A stretch of DNA of 64,000 nucleotides, from positions 63,214-127,213 of the forward strand of contig NZ_LMDJ01000023.1 in assembly GCF_001425045.1 (NCBI RefSeq). The letters run 5' to 3'. Below the pieces are notes generated by a model. The model saw nothing but the letters and a program-made list of their open reading frames with translations. It searched no databases and had not been told where the DNA came from. Position numbers and translations under genes: made by a program. The DNA is from Massilia sp. Root351 (GTDB lineage Bacteria; Pseudomonadota; Gammaproteobacteria; Burkholderiales; Burkholderiaceae_D). Numbering within the stretch: the first letter of the stretch is position 1; every line of letters begins with the position of its first letter. Of this stretch, positions 26,213 to 36,400 are shown piece after piece.

Positions 26213-28408
26213 ATGGTTAACAATGTTTTACCTCTACGCCCCGCTGTGCCGGCGGATCCGATCGATGAGATAGCCGGACTGGGCCGCTGGTCCATGGTGC
26301 GGGCCGGTGCGCACATGAGCCTGTCCACGGTGGCCCTGCGCCTGCTGGGCGCCGACGGTGCGGCGGGCGGGCGCTGGGCCGGCGCGGTGGTGGCGGAAGA
26401 CATGGCCGGGCTGGCCGCAGTGCTGGCCGACATCGGCGAACACGGCACGGCTGCCGACTGCGAGTTCCGTGTGATTGAGCCGGAGCAGGGCATACGCTGG
26501 CTGCGCTTGCAGGCGCTGGCGGCCGAGGGCCGGCCGGTGGCGTGCGGACTGCTGACCGACATCACGGCGGTCAAGCGCGCCGCCATGCGCGAACGGTTCA
26601 ATTTCGCGCTGACGCGCTACCTGATCGGCACCGACACTTTCGACGAGGCGGTCTACAAGATCATCCACCTGGTGTGCGAGGAACTGGGCTGGGACTGGGG
26701 CGCGTTCTGGGCCCGCGAGCGCGGCGGAGGCGTTGAAACGCTGCGCTGCCGGCATGTCTGGCACACGGCGGACCGCGACTATTCCGCGTTTCGCAGCGCG
26801 GCGGCGGCGCTGGCGATCAGGCCGGGCGAAGGTCCGGTGGGCCAGACCTGGCTGACCGGCCAGGCGCAGTGGGTGGACACCGGTGCCGCGCAAGCCGGCA
26901 TGGCGCGGGTGCACGCGGCGCAGCGCTGCGGCCTGCAATCGGGCTTCTTCTTTCCCGTGACCTATGCCGCCGCAGACGGCAGCGTGCACTGCGCCGGCGT
27001 GCTGGAGTTTTTCAGCGCAGCGCCGCGCCAGCGCGAGGCGCAATTGCCTGGCCTGGCCGAATCGATCAGCGCGCTCATCGCCCAGACCGCCCAGCGCATG
27101 GTGCAGCAGGAGCGGGTGAGGGTGCTGGCGCAGACCGATGAGCTTACCGGCCTGTTCAACCGCGCCCACTTTCATGTGCTGCTGGATGCCGCCTGCGAGG
27201 CCGGCGGCGAGTTCGGCCTGCTGTACATAGACCTGGACCAGTTCAAGCCCATCAACGACGGCTTCGGGCATGCCGCCGGCAACGAGGTGCTGCGCCAGTT
27301 CGCTGGCCGCCTGCGCCAGCTCGCGCCGGCCGGCGCCGTCGCGGCGCGCCTGGGAGGCGATGAATTCGCGCTGATGGCTCCTGCCGGACTCGGCGAAGCA
27401 GCGCTGGATGCGCTGGCCGGCGCCGTACTGGAAGCGGCGCGCACGCGCTTCAGCTACATGGGACACGAGCTGTCGGTATCGGCCAGCATCGGCATCGGCC
27501 TGTTCCCGCGCCATGCCAGCGACACCGCCCAGCTGCTGCACGCGGCCGATGCGGCCATGTATGTGAGCAAGCGCAACGGCCGCAACCTGGTCAGCTATTT
27601 CAGTCCCGACGGGGATACGCAGCAATGCGCTGCGGCCGCGCAGCTGCTGATGCTGTCGGCGCTGCAGGACGCGCTGCAGCGCGACGAGTTCTTCCTCGAA
27701 TACCAGCCCATCTGCGACGCGCAGGATGGCAGCGTGGTGGCGCTGGAGGCGCTGATACGGTGGCGCAAGGCCGACGGCAGCGTGGTGCCGCCGGACCAGT
27801 TCATCCCGGTCGCCGAGCAAAGCCGGCTGATCGTACTGATCGGGCGCTGGGTGATCGAGCAGGTGTGCCGCGACCTGCCGCTGTTGCGGGCCAGCCTACC
27901 GGGCGTGCGGGTGCACGTCAACATGGCCGCGCCGGAGTTCCTCGACAGCGACTTGCCGCGCGAGCTGGTGGCCATCACCTCCGCCGCCGGCATCGATCCG
28001 GGCCAGCTCTGCCTGGAACTGACCGAAGGGGTGGTCATGCAGCGCATCGAGAAGGCCGTGCCCATCATGACCGAGCTGGTGCGGCTGGGTTTCGAGATCG
28101 GGCTGGACGATTTCGGCATGGGCTATTCCTCGCTGTCGCTGCTGAAAGCCTTGCCGGTCAGCTCGCTGAAGATCGACCGCTACTTCCTGCAGGGCGTGCC
28201 GCACCAGCGCGACGACTGCGCGGTGGTGCGCTCGATTATCGACCTGGGACGCAACATGAAGCTGCGGGTGATCGCCGAAGGCGTGGAAACGGACGCGCAT
28301 CTGGGCTTCCTGCGCCAGTTCGGCTGCGCCCTGATCCAGGGCTACCTGCCCGGACGGCCGATGCCGCTGGCCGGCCTGCTGGCCTGGAATCAGTTGCTAA
28401 GCCGCTGA
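26213..28408 (+). CDS. PAS/GAF-GGDEF-EAL cyclic-di-GMP turnover protein
   Basis: 731 residues, cytoplasmic. Order: PAS-like region at 1-125, GAF-like sensor at about 130-295, GGDEF at about 300-465, EAL at about 475-725. The cyclase site is canonical (AARLGGDEFALM) but the inhibitory RxxD site in front of it is replaced by AVAA. The phosphodiesterase domain retains EALIRW, LTEGVVM, LDDFGMGYSSL, KIDRYFL and IAEGVET, so both activities could exist. The ATG at 26213 follows AGGGA; the open frame extends further upstream only as a shadow. Monocistronic, with a candidate sigma-54 promoter and an intrinsic terminator. Confidence 0.92.
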   Translation: MVNNVLPLRPAVPADPIDEIAGLGRWSMVRAGAHMSLSTVALRLLGADGAAGGRWAGAVVAEDMAGLAAVLADIGEHGTAADCEFRVIEPEQGIRWLRLQALAAEGRPVACGLLTDITAVKRAAMRERFNFALTRYLIGTDTFDEAVYKIIHLVCEELGWDWGAFWARERGGGVETLRCRHVWHTADRDYSAFRSAAAALAIRPGEGPVGQTWLTGQAQWVDTGAAQAGMARVHAAQRCGLQSGFFFPVTYAAADGSVHCAGVLEFFSAAPRQREAQLPGLAESISALIAQTAQRMVQQERVRVLAQTDELTGLFNRAHFHVLLDAACEAGGEFGLLYIDLDQFKPINDGFGHAAGNEVLRQFAGRLRQLAPAGAVAARLGGDEFALMAPAGLGEAALDALAGAVLEAARTRFSYMGHELSVSASIGIGLFPRHASDTAQLLHAADAAMYVSKRNGRNLVSYFSPDGDTQQCAAAAQLLMLSALQDALQRDEFFLEYQPICDAQDGSVVALEALIRWRKADGSVVPPDQFIPVAEQSRLIVLIGRWVIEQVCRDLPLLRASLPGVRVHVNMAAPEFLDSDLPRELVAITSAAGIDPGQLCLELTEGVVMQRIEKAVPIMTELVRLGFEIGLDDFGMGYSSLSLLKALPVSSLKIDRYFLQGVPHQRDDCAVVRSIIDLGRNMKLRVIAEGVETDAHLGFLRQFGCALIQGYLPGRPMPLAGLLAWNQLLSR

Positions 28409-28425
28409 TTCCAGAGCCTTTTTTT
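28384..28425 (+). terminator. Intrinsic terminator of the GGDEF-EAL gene
   Basis: Perfect 10-bp arms CTGGAATCAG (28384-28393) and CTGATTCCAG (28405-28414) with an 11-nt loop, then AGCC and seven T (28419-28425). The left arm and loop are coding: the stop codon is at 28406-28408 in the right arm. The best rho-independent terminator in the window. Confidence 0.85.
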
Positions 28426-28431
28426 CGTGAA

Positions 28432-28500
28432 GTCGCGCGCTTGGTGTGAACGCGGCGCGACAGTGTGGCGGGCCCCGCAGGCCATTGTGGTGACCTGCGG
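28432..28500. other. Two further hairpins before the SGNH gene
   Basis: The 209-bp gap before the SGNH gene holds a stem GTCGCGC/GCGCGAC (28432-28438 with 28455-28461) and another CCGCAGG/CCTGCGG (28475-28481 with 28494-28500). They may be leader structures or operator sites; no promoter elements are clear. Confidence 0.3.
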
Positions 28501-28617
28501 AGCCAAGGCGCGGGGAATGCATTTTGGAATTTGTCGTCTGGTTAAGATGAACTGTTTGCCAGCTCCGTCAAGAAGAGCTGCAAAACCATCTTGACGACCA
28601 CAGACAGGAGACATTCC

Positions 28618-29694
28618 ATGCATGCTCGCTTTTCCCGTTCCTTGCTCGCCGTTGTACTACTCGCCGCCGGGGCGCAGGCCGCCGCCAGCACCCTGAACCA
28701 AAACGTATCCTGGACCATCGACCGGGCCGGCACCACCAGCAAATACCGCGTGGTGGCCTACGGCGACTCGATCTACGCCGGCTACAACGGCTCCACCACC
28801 AGCGCGGCCAAGTACTCGGCGCCGACGGTGGACGCGGAATACCTGTCCGCGCAGTGGAACGCCGACATCGAAAGCGTGCGCCGCACCAAGTCCGGCGCCA
28901 TCGCCGAGGACGTATACAACAACAAGATCGTGGCCGAGCGTTCCTATATGCAGGCCAGCAGCACCCGCGTGGTCACCTTCGAGATGTGCGGCAACGACGG
29001 CCTGCAGGCGCGCGCCGCCTACAAGAGCCAGACCGGCACCTGCAACGACGCGGTGCTCACGGCGGCCGAGAACAGCTGCAAGACCTACGTGACGGCGGCC
29101 ATGGACTATATCAACGCCAACGCCTATTCCGGTGTGAAGCTGAAGGTGATCTCCAACCTGCACTACCCGGGCTACGCGGCGGACAACACGCAGAGTTCCT
29201 GCAAGGATCCGAATACCGGCGCCACCGTGAAAATGCAGGACAAATTCCTGCCGTCGCTGGCGCGTATCAACCACATGATGTGCGACGTGGCGCGCCAGAA
29301 GGGCTTCATGTGCGCCGATAACTTCGCCCAGTATATGGGCGCGGACCACGACGGCAACGGCGATGGCCAGATCGATTCCGAGGCGCTGCGCTACGTGGCG
29401 GGCGAGAGCCAGTCCAGCTACGTCAACCGCATCACCACGGCGCTGCGCGCCACCATCCGCGACGCCAACGCCCACTTCGTGTCCAGCAGTAGCAGCTACG
29501 ACTATATCCAGTCGGACGACACCCATCCCACCTACACCGGCAGCACCGTGACGGCAGGCCTGTTCGGCGGCAGCACCGGCAGCGGCGCGCCGCGCTACAC
29601 CTCCTTCACTGGCGGAAAAAACCCGGTCTGGAACCAGTACGGCCATGAGCGCATGGGCTGGGCCGTATCGGTCTTCAACCTGCCTACGCCCTGA
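28618..29694 (+). CDS. Exported SGNH/GDSL hydrolase
   Basis: 358 residues with a leader (SLLAVVLLAAGAQAAAS). SGNH blocks: block I YGDSIYAGY with nucleophile Ser51, block III CGNDGLQ with Asn126, block V DDTHPT with Asp300 and His303. A calcium-loop-like DHDGNGDGQIDSEA stretch near 240-255 suggests metal binding. Cysteines are numerous, so disulfides are likely in the periplasm or outside. AGGAGAC sits 7 nt before the ATG at 28618; the in-frame codon at 28591 has no ribosome site. It leads an operon with a small anchored protein and an Lnt-like enzyme, so an ester on envelope lipid or glycan is a likely substrate. Confidence 0.88.
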   Translation: MHARFSRSLLAVVLLAAGAQAAASTLNQNVSWTIDRAGTTSKYRVVAYGDSIYAGYNGSTTSAAKYSAPTVDAEYLSAQWNADIESVRRTKSGAIAEDVYNNKIVAERSYMQASSTRVVTFEMCGNDGLQARAAYKSQTGTCNDAVLTAAENSCKTYVTAAMDYINANAYSGVKLKVISNLHYPGYAADNTQSSCKDPNTGATVKMQDKFLPSLARINHMMCDVARQKGFMCADNFAQYMGADHDGNGDGQIDSEALRYVAGESQSSYVNRITTALRATIRDANAHFVSSSSSYDYIQSDDTHPTYTGSTVTAGLFGGSTGSGAPRYTSFTGGKNPVWNQYGHERMGWAVSVFNLPTP

Positions 29695-29702
29695 CGCCAG
29701 CC

Positions 29703-30323
29703 ATGCGGCCACGCTCCGGCTACCTGGCCGCCGCGCTGATGCTCGCCGTGGGTGGCATCAGCCTGGCGTTCTTCCTGTGGCTGTGGTCCGGCGACGGGCA
29801 AGAGGATGGCGCCGCGGCGCTTGCCGCCGCCGTGGCCCCGGCGCCTTCGCCCGTGCCCGGCGCGCAGCCGGCGCCGGGTGCGCCGCCGGCGCAGGCGCAA
29901 AAGCCGGACCCGCGCCTGCCCGAGGGCGACGCGGACCGGTCGCGCGACCTGAAAAGCTACGTCGTGCGCGGAGAGCATCCCAGCATGGGCGAAGTGATCA
30001 AACGCCTGCACGAGCGCGGCGTGCATACCGGCCTTGGCGCATTTCCGCCGCCCGGCACCAGTCCGCCGCTGGTGGGACTGGCGGTGCCCGAGAACTTCGC
30101 GCTGCCGCCAGGCTACGTGCGCCACCACCAGGCTACCGACGACGGCCAGCGCATCGAGGCCATCCTGATGTTCGCGCCCGATTTCCAGCTGTACGACGCC
30201 GCCGGGCAGCCGGTCACGATGCCGAAAGACCGCGTGGTGCCGCCGGAACTGGCCCCGCCCGGGCTGCCGCTGCGGCGCGTCGCCATTCCACCTCCATCCA
30301 ACCCGGCCGTAATGGGCCGTTGA
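29703..30323 (+). CDS. Hypothetical membrane-anchored proline-rich protein
   Basis: 206 residues, family not recognised. One N-terminal transmembrane helix (YLAAALMLAVGGISLAFFLWLW, residues about 7-29) without a clear cleavage site anchors it; a Pro/Ala-rich spacer (about 45-70) leads to a small periplasmic domain with VVRGEHPSMGEVIKRLHERG and several PPG turns. It lies 8 bp after the SGNH hydrolase and 5 bp before the Lnt-like gene, so it is probably a scaffold or partner in the same process. Confidence 0.72.
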   Translation: MRPRSGYLAAALMLAVGGISLAFFLWLWSGDGQEDGAAALAAAVAPAPSPVPGAQPAPGAPPAQAQKPDPRLPEGDADRSRDLKSYVVRGEHPSMGEVIKRLHERGVHTGLGAFPPPGTSPPLVGLAVPENFALPPGYVRHHQATDDGQRIEAILMFAPDFQLYDAAGQPVTMPKDRVVPPELAPPGLPLRRVAIPPPSNPAVMGR

Positions 30324-30328
30324 ACGCC

Positions 30329-32791
30329 ATGAAGCAATCTCCCTCTACTAGTTTCACGCTGCGCGCGGCGGCATGCATACTGTCCAGCGCGGCCTTGTCC
30401 GCCCTGTATGTCCGTGGCGGCGCCGGCTGGCTGCTCGGGTTTGTATTCCTGGCGCCGTGGCTGCGCGCGCTGGACAGCAGCCGCGCGCTGGCGGGCACGC
30501 TGCTGAACGCCTACGCCATGACGGTCGCTTACACGGCCGCCGGCTTCGCCTGGTTCGGCACGTCGCTTGGCCAGTACGCGGGCGTGGGCGGGGCTGCCGG
30601 CCTGGCCTTGCTGCTGCTCGCCGCGCCGCTGTTCCAGCCGCAGTTTTTCGCCTTCGCCCTGGTGCGCCGTGCGGCGGCACGCCGCCACGGCGCGGCGCTG
30701 ACCGCGCTGGCCGCGGCGGCGGCGTGGGTGGCGGCGGAACGGCTGCTTCCGCGCCTGCTTGGCGATACGCTGGGCTACGGGCTGTATCCTTCGCTGCTGC
30801 TGCGCCAGGCGGCCGACCTGGGCGGGGCGGCGGGCCTGACGGTGCTGCTGTTGCTGGCCAACGAAGGCGTGGCGGCAGCGCATGCGCGCCGCGCGGACGG
30901 CTGGCGCGCTGCGGCCCGCCCGCTGGCGCTGGCGGCGCTGGCGCCACTGCTGCTGGCGGGCTACGGACTGGCTGCGCTGTCCGGCAGCGCGGAACCGGCC
31001 GGCAAGCCGCTGCGCATGGGACTGATCCAGGCCAACCTTATCGACTACGAGGGCCAGCGCGAACGGAAGGGTGCGTACGCGGTGGTGCGCGAGGTGCTCG
31101 ACACGCACTTCGCCATGAGTTACGACGCGGTGGTGCGGCAGCGCGCGGACGCCGTATTGTGGTCGGAGACAGCCTATCCCACCACCTTCGGCCAGCCCAA
31201 GAGCGAGGCCGGGGCGGCGTTCGACCGCGAAATCCTCGCCAACGTCAATGCGGCCGGAGTGCCTTTCGTGTTCGGCACCTATGAGCGCGATGGCGCCGGC
31301 GAGTACAACGCGGCCGCCTTCGTGCAGCCGGGCACGGGCCTGCTGGGCTACTACCGCAAGACGCGGCTGTTCCCCTTCACCGAATACGTGCCGGCCTGGC
31401 TGGACGGACCGGCGCTGCGGCGCCAGCTGCCATGGACCGGCTCCTGGCGGCCCGGAAGCGGCGCGCGCGTGTTCCCGTTGCGCCTGGCCGACGGCCGCGA
31501 GGTTCCCGTGCTGCCGCTGATCTGCCTGGACGATACCGACGCCGGGCTCGCCGTCGATGGCGCGCGGCTGGGCGCCCAGGCGATCCTGACCATGTCGAAC
31601 GACTCCTGGTTCAGCGCCAGCCCGCAAGGCGCGCAGCTGCACCAGGCGGTGGCGGCGTTCCGCAGCATCGAGACCCGGCTGCCGCAGTTCCGCGTCACCA
31701 GCAACGGTTACAGCGCGGCGATCGCCGCCGACGGCGGCATCCTCACCGGGACGCGCATGGGCGAGCCGGCGCTGCTGATCGCGGACGTACCGGTGCGCAA
31801 GCCGCCCACCACGCTGATGGTTCTGTGGGGCGACTGGGTGGGGGCGGCGGCTTGTGTGTTTCTGCTGCTGATGGGAGCACGGCTGGCCTTGCGTCCCCGG
31901 TTCCGGCAGGCCGCGCACGCTTCTGGCACGGTACGGCCCATGGTTTTCCCCACAACGGTTGCGCTGTTGCCGCCCGCAGCGCGCATCGCGGCCGGCACGC
32001 TACGCGCCATTGCACGGCTTGGCCTGCTTGGCATGTGTATTGCGCTGCTGTTCGACGAACCGTTGCGGACCAACACGCTGGCGCAAATCCGTATGTTCGC
32101 GGCGCTATTTCTGATCCCTGAAACCGTGGCCCGGTGCTTGCTGCGCGCCTTTGCCGCGCAAGTCACGCTGGAGCAGGGCAGGCTGGTGCTGGCGCGCGGC
32201 GCGCAGCGCCTCGAATTGTCGCTTCGCGAGATCGGCGCAGTCGAGTTGTGGCGCCTCCCTGTGCCCGGTCCGGGCGCTACGGTGCGGCTGGCCTCCGGCC
32301 AGCGCTGGCGCTACGGGCTGGCGCTGGCGTACCCTGTTGCATTGTCTGCCGCCATGGCGGCGGCCGGCGGCCCGCCAGTGGCGGAGCGCCCGCAAGCGGG
32401 GCTGGGGGGGTATGCGCAAGCCCGGCTGGCGCTGCGGCGCTGGAAGCTCGACCATCCGCTATGCAAATTCCTGCTGCTGCCGCTGGCGTTGGCCATTCCG
32501 GCCTTCCACCTGCATCAGCATATTGCCTTCGGCAGCGCCCTGGGCGAGTACTACACCTTCGGACCGAAGGCTTATCTGAGCGCGTTCGCGCTGTGGTGGG
32601 CGGCGTGGGCGATCGGCGTGGTGCTTTGCGCAGCGCTGCTGCGCGCGGGAATTGAAGCGGCCACCTTGCTGGCTGCGCTACTGCGCCCCAGCCAGACCGT
32701 ACCTGTCCGGCTCCGGCTGGAGCGGGCGGGCCACGCGGCGCTGTATGTCGGCCTGCCCGCGTGGCTACTGCTCAACCTTTATGGCAAGTGA
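30329..32791 (+). CDS. Apolipoprotein N-acyltransferase-like nitrilase with extra C-terminal membrane region
   Basis: 820 residues; Lnt of E. coli has 512. Residues about 1-225 hold the multi-helix membrane part, 230-470 a carbon-nitrogen hydrolase domain with the triad Glu280 (WSETAYP), Lys344 (YYRKTRLFPF) and Cys399 (LICLDDTD), spaced almost as in E. coli Lnt. After the usual Lnt end (helix around 490-510) there are about 300 further residues with several helices and a soluble beta-rich stretch (LVLARGAQRLELSLREIGAV, near 610-640) reminiscent of bacterial PH-like domains. Lnt acylates lipoproteins at the periplasmic face; here the operon with an SGNH hydrolase suggests a specialised acyl transfer. 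Housekeeping lnt is probably elsewhere. Confidence 0.83.
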   Translation: MKQSPSTSFTLRAAACILSSAALSALYVRGGAGWLLGFVFLAPWLRALDSSRALAGTLLNAYAMTVAYTAAGFAWFGTSLGQYAGVGGAAGLALLLLAAPLFQPQFFAFALVRRAAARRHGAALTALAAAAAWVAAERLLPRLLGDTLGYGLYPSLLLRQAADLGGAAGLTVLLLLANEGVAAAHARRADGWRAAARPLALAALAPLLLAGYGLAALSGSAEPAGKPLRMGLIQANLIDYEGQRERKGAYAVVREVLDTHFAMSYDAVVRQRADAVLWSETAYPTTFGQPKSEAGAAFDREILANVNAAGVPFVFGTYERDGAGEYNAAAFVQPGTGLLGYYRKTRLFPFTEYVPAWLDGPALRRQLPWTGSWRPGSGARVFPLRLADGREVPVLPLICLDDTDAGLAVDGARLGAQAILTMSNDSWFSASPQGAQLHQAVAAFRSIETRLPQFRVTSNGYSAAIAADGGILTGTRMGEPALLIADVPVRKPPTTLMVLWGDWVGAAACVFLLLMGARLALRPRFRQAAHASGTVRPMVFPTTVALLPPAARIAAGTLRAIARLGLLGMCIALLFDEPLRTNTLAQIRMFAALFLIPETVARCLLRAFAAQVTLEQGRLVLARGAQRLELSLREIGAVELWRLPVPGPGATVRLASGQRWRYGLALAYPVALSAAMAAAGGPPVAERPQAGLGGYAQARLALRRWKLDHPLCKFLLLPLALAIPAFHLHQHIAFGSALGEYYTFGPKAYLSAFALWWAAWAIGVVLCAALLRAGIEAATLLAALLRPSQTVPVRLRLERAGHAALYVGLPAWLLLNLYGK

Positions 32792-33399
32792 GGGCCGGCC
32801 GCCTCGCGGGGCCTGCGCCTGCCGCCAAGCACGGCTAGCGGCATCAGCGCCAGCAGCACCAGCCACAGGGTGGCCGGCTCGGGTATCACCTGGACGCTGC
32901 TTAGCGCGCTGTTGCCGGACAGCGCATAGACGCCGCCCGGCGCCGCGCCCGGCTGGATCGACACCGTGCCCAGGTCGCCGTCCGCGCCCAGGTAGCTGAC
33001 GTCGTTGAACAGCGCCCAGCCGAAGGTGCTGCCGACGTCGCCGCTGCCCATCAGGAAGGTCAGGTCGAACGAGAACACGCCGCCCAGGGTAATGGCTTGC
33101 ACCAGCTCGCTGCCGCCGTTGGCGTTGCTGAACACCAGCGGGCCGGGCAGGGCGCCGTCCACGGTGCCGCTCACCGCCGGCGTGCCGGCCAGCGCGCCGG
33201 ACAACTGGCTCACGGTGGCGCTGGCGGGCGTGGCGTCGGCCAATCCCATGAAGTACAGGCCGAGATACGCGGCGCCCCCTCCCAGGCTGGAGGTGTCGAT
33301 GCGGACGCTGTACATCGGGCCGGCCGCCGCCGCCCCGGCGCTGCACGCCAGGAATACGGCCAGCAGCAGCCTGGCCAGGATGTTGTTCAGAGTGTTCAT
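32779..33399 (-). CDS. PEP-CTERM sorting-domain protein
   Basis: 206 residues with a Sec leader (LLLAVFLACSAGAAAA) and a C-terminal PEP-CTERM tail: VIPEPATLWLVLLALMP, then a helix and the basic GGRRRPRE. This marks it as an exosortase substrate; no exosortase gene is in the window. The mature part is Gly/Ala/Ser-rich beta-sheet-like. Its start (33399, AGGGGA upstream) is 10 bp after the exoprotein stop, so the two are co-transcribed. Its stop lies inside the 3' end of the convergent Lnt-like gene (13-bp overlap). Confidence 0.88.
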   Translation of the reverse strand: MNTLNNILARLLLAVFLACSAGAAAAGPMYSVRIDTSSLGGGAAYLGLYFMGLADATPASATVSQLSGALAGTPAVSGTVDGALPGPLVFSNANGGSELVQAITLGGVFSFDLTFLMGSGDVGSTFGWALFNDVSYLGADGDLGTVSIQPGAAPGGVYALSGNSALSSVQVIPEPATLWLVLLALMPLAVLGGRRRPREAAGPHLP

Positions 33400-33409
33400 G
33401 GTGGTCCCC

Positions 33410-36400
33410 TTAATATTTGACGCTGATGAGTTTGCGGACATAGCTGATCGGCGCCTTGGCCGGATTGCTGAAGACCGTGGTGACGGTGGCGGTTTGGCCG
33501 GGCGCCAGTCCGGTCGTCGGCAGCGTGATGTAGGGCACGCCGTTCTTCACGCCGCTGGCGTTGTCCAGCGTGACGCCGGCGCTCAGTCCTTGCAGGTGCA
33601 GGTGCAGCGGCCCGGTGAGCGTGGTCTGCGTGGTGTTGGTGAAGGCCACCGTGCCGGTGTACTTCTGCGTGAAGCGGTTCACCGCCAGGCCCGATTGCAC
33701 CATCCGGACGCTGGCACTCACGTCCTCAGGCGCCAGCAGGTCGTAGCGGTTGCCGTGGAAGCGCAACTCGCTGTACGACGAAATGCCGGGGTAGGCCGGA
33801 TCGGTTGGCGGACCGGGATGGTCCACCCGCACCATGAAGTAGCGGTAGCGTTCATCTTCCAGGCCTTCCACAACGGGAATCACTTCCATCTCGAAGTTGC
33901 GGTTGCTGGTGTCGGTGGTTTCGCGGCTGGTCAGCAGCGTCCAGCTCGAATTGTCGCTCGAACCGTACACATTGATACCCTGCGAGCGGTTACCGAACAT
34001 GAAGCGCGCCTGGATGCCGAAGGCGCCCACCGACACGCGGTAGTTCTCGCCGAAGTCGATGGTGACCACGTTGCGCAGGTCGCCCGAGGTGCTGTTATAG
34101 TCGCCATCCACCAGCAGGGCCGCGCGGGAGGCGTCCAGCACCGTGGTGGTGACCATGCTCTTGCTCCAGTCCAGGCTGCCGTCCGAGGCCACGCGCGGGT
34201 TCAGCAGCTGCAGCTTGGCCGCCACCGCCTTGACGGCGTTCAGCAGCGCGCCGAACTCGGCGTCCGGCACCGTCAGCATGGACGCCTGCAGCGGCGCCAG
34301 TTCGGCCTGGAACGCAGCCAGCGAAGTGGTGGTGTAAATGCTGGCCGGATCGTAGGCCCCCATCGCCGAGGCGAAGGCGGCGGCGCGGTCGGGCTGTACG
34401 CTCAGCCTGGTGGTCATGGTGCTGATCGACACGCCGTCGGTGGCGCTGATGATCACGTCGTGCAGGCCCGCCTGCGCCGCCGTCGGGGTCCAGTTGAGCG
34501 TGCCGTTGGTGCTGTCCAGCGTGGCCCCAGGGGGCAGGCTGATGGCCTGGTACACCACGCTGTCGCCCGCTTGCGCGTCGGTGGCGGTGTAGGCGGCCTG
34601 GTAGGGCACGCCCTGCACGATCAGCTCGGTGGCGGGGAAGGCAGGCATGGCGAAGCGCGGCGGCGTGAGCTGGGTGGGCGCGGCCATGTTGACGAAGTCC
34701 ACATCCACCGTGGCGCCTTCGGCGCCGGTGAACTTGAAGTAGATGATGTTGTCGCCGAAGCCGCGCCCGGCGCTGGCGGTCCACGACGAATCGGGTACGA
34801 TGTAGCGCCACTGGCCGCCGGTGTCCGGCACGGTCATCTCGCTCCAGGGCAGGCCGGTGGCGGAGCCGCTGGCGGCCAGCCTGGTCACCGCGTTGGTGCG
34901 CACCATCAGGCCCACCGGCGCGTACTTGGCGCGGTCCGCGTAGCGCACGTCGTGGAATACCACGGTGGCGCCGGCCGGCGTGACCCTGGCGTGGCCAAAG
35001 GTGCGTTCGGCTTCGGTCTCGGTGCTCCATTCGCCGTCCAGGAAGACCGCCTTGCGCTCGGTCTCCAGCATGCCGGTGTTGGGCGGCAGCGGCACGCCGG
35101 TCAGCGGCGGCGGCAGGGTGAGGAAGGCTTCCGCACCCATGTCCTTGTTGGCGGGCGCGGCCGGGCCCCAGGCAGTGACCGGGCCGTCCGCATGGGCGGC
35201 GGCGGTGGCCAGGAAGGGCGCCAGCGCGTCCACGTCCACGCCCTGTTCATGCTTGTAGACGTTGTACAGCTCGGGTATGCCGCCCACTTCGTACAGGCGG
35301 CCGCGGTAGGCGCCGGAGATGTAGGAGGTGCCGCCGCTCAGGTCCGCCCAGGGCGCGTTGTAGCCCAGCATGTACTGGGCGAAGGCGTTCGCGCCCATCA
35401 GCACGCGGTTGCCGCCGAAGTGGTAGACGCTGACCGCGTCGCCGGAAGTCGATGGCACGCCCGTGTGGGGGTCGACCTTGGTGCCTTGGGCGGTGACCAT
35501 GCGCAGCAGGCCGGTCAGGTTGTCCACGTTGTCGCCGCCGTGGGCCTGGTCGCGTTGCATTTCCTGGATCTGGTAGAAAGGATAGCCGGCCTTGTTGTAG
35601 GGATTGTCGCTGTCGACCAGCGGGATCAGCGGCAGGATGGCGCCGTTGATGTCCTGGCGGGTGGAACTGGCGTTGACCGTCATCCATTCCACGGTCTCGT
35701 CGTAGCGGGCGCGGTTGTCGGTGAAGATGGCGCCGGCCATGCGGCCGATCAGCGAGTACAGGTGCTGGTTCATGAAGCGCTCCTTGCTGGCGAAGAAGGT
35801 GCGCTCCATCGGGTCGATCAGGTTGTCCTTCAGCTTCTGGGTGTCGGTGTCGGTCCAGGCCAGCGGGTAGGCGGTGTAGGCCGGATCGCCCGGCGTATAG
35901 CGCATGATCTCGGCGGCGGCCAGCATGCGGAACAGCGGCACGCCGGTGTGGATGTGCGCGTCCGGATAGTAGGCGTAGCCGGCCGGGTTCATATTGCTCC
36001 AGGTGCGCAGGATGCGCATGGCGTTGCGGCGGTACTCGTTCTGGCCGGTCATGTAGTACAGGATGGCCTGGGTCAGCGCGCCTTGCGAATCGTTGATGAT
36101 GCGGGTCTGCGCGGTGTTGCCGTTGAAGTTGGGCGTATTGGGCGTGTCCACCTTGGTGGCGTCGCGGTTGGTGGGCTGCAGGTTGATGTTGGCGTAGTTG
36201 CAGCACACCGTGGCCATGATGCTGTAGTAGGTCTTGTACGGTTCGACATCGGCGCGCGTTTGCGCGCGCGCATAATCAAGCTGCTGCAGCGTGAAACCCA
36301 GGGCAGGGTGCTTGATGCCGGCCGCGCTGACCACTGGCTGGGCCACCGGGGTGGCAACGAAGTTGAGCGCCTGCGCGGGACTGCCTGCAAGAACCAGTAG

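Noticed and set aside
33005-36400. 1131-residue plus-strand ORF antisense to the alginate-lyase-like gene
   Set aside because: Shadow frame with low-complexity composition; the minus frame has leader, domains and ribosome site.
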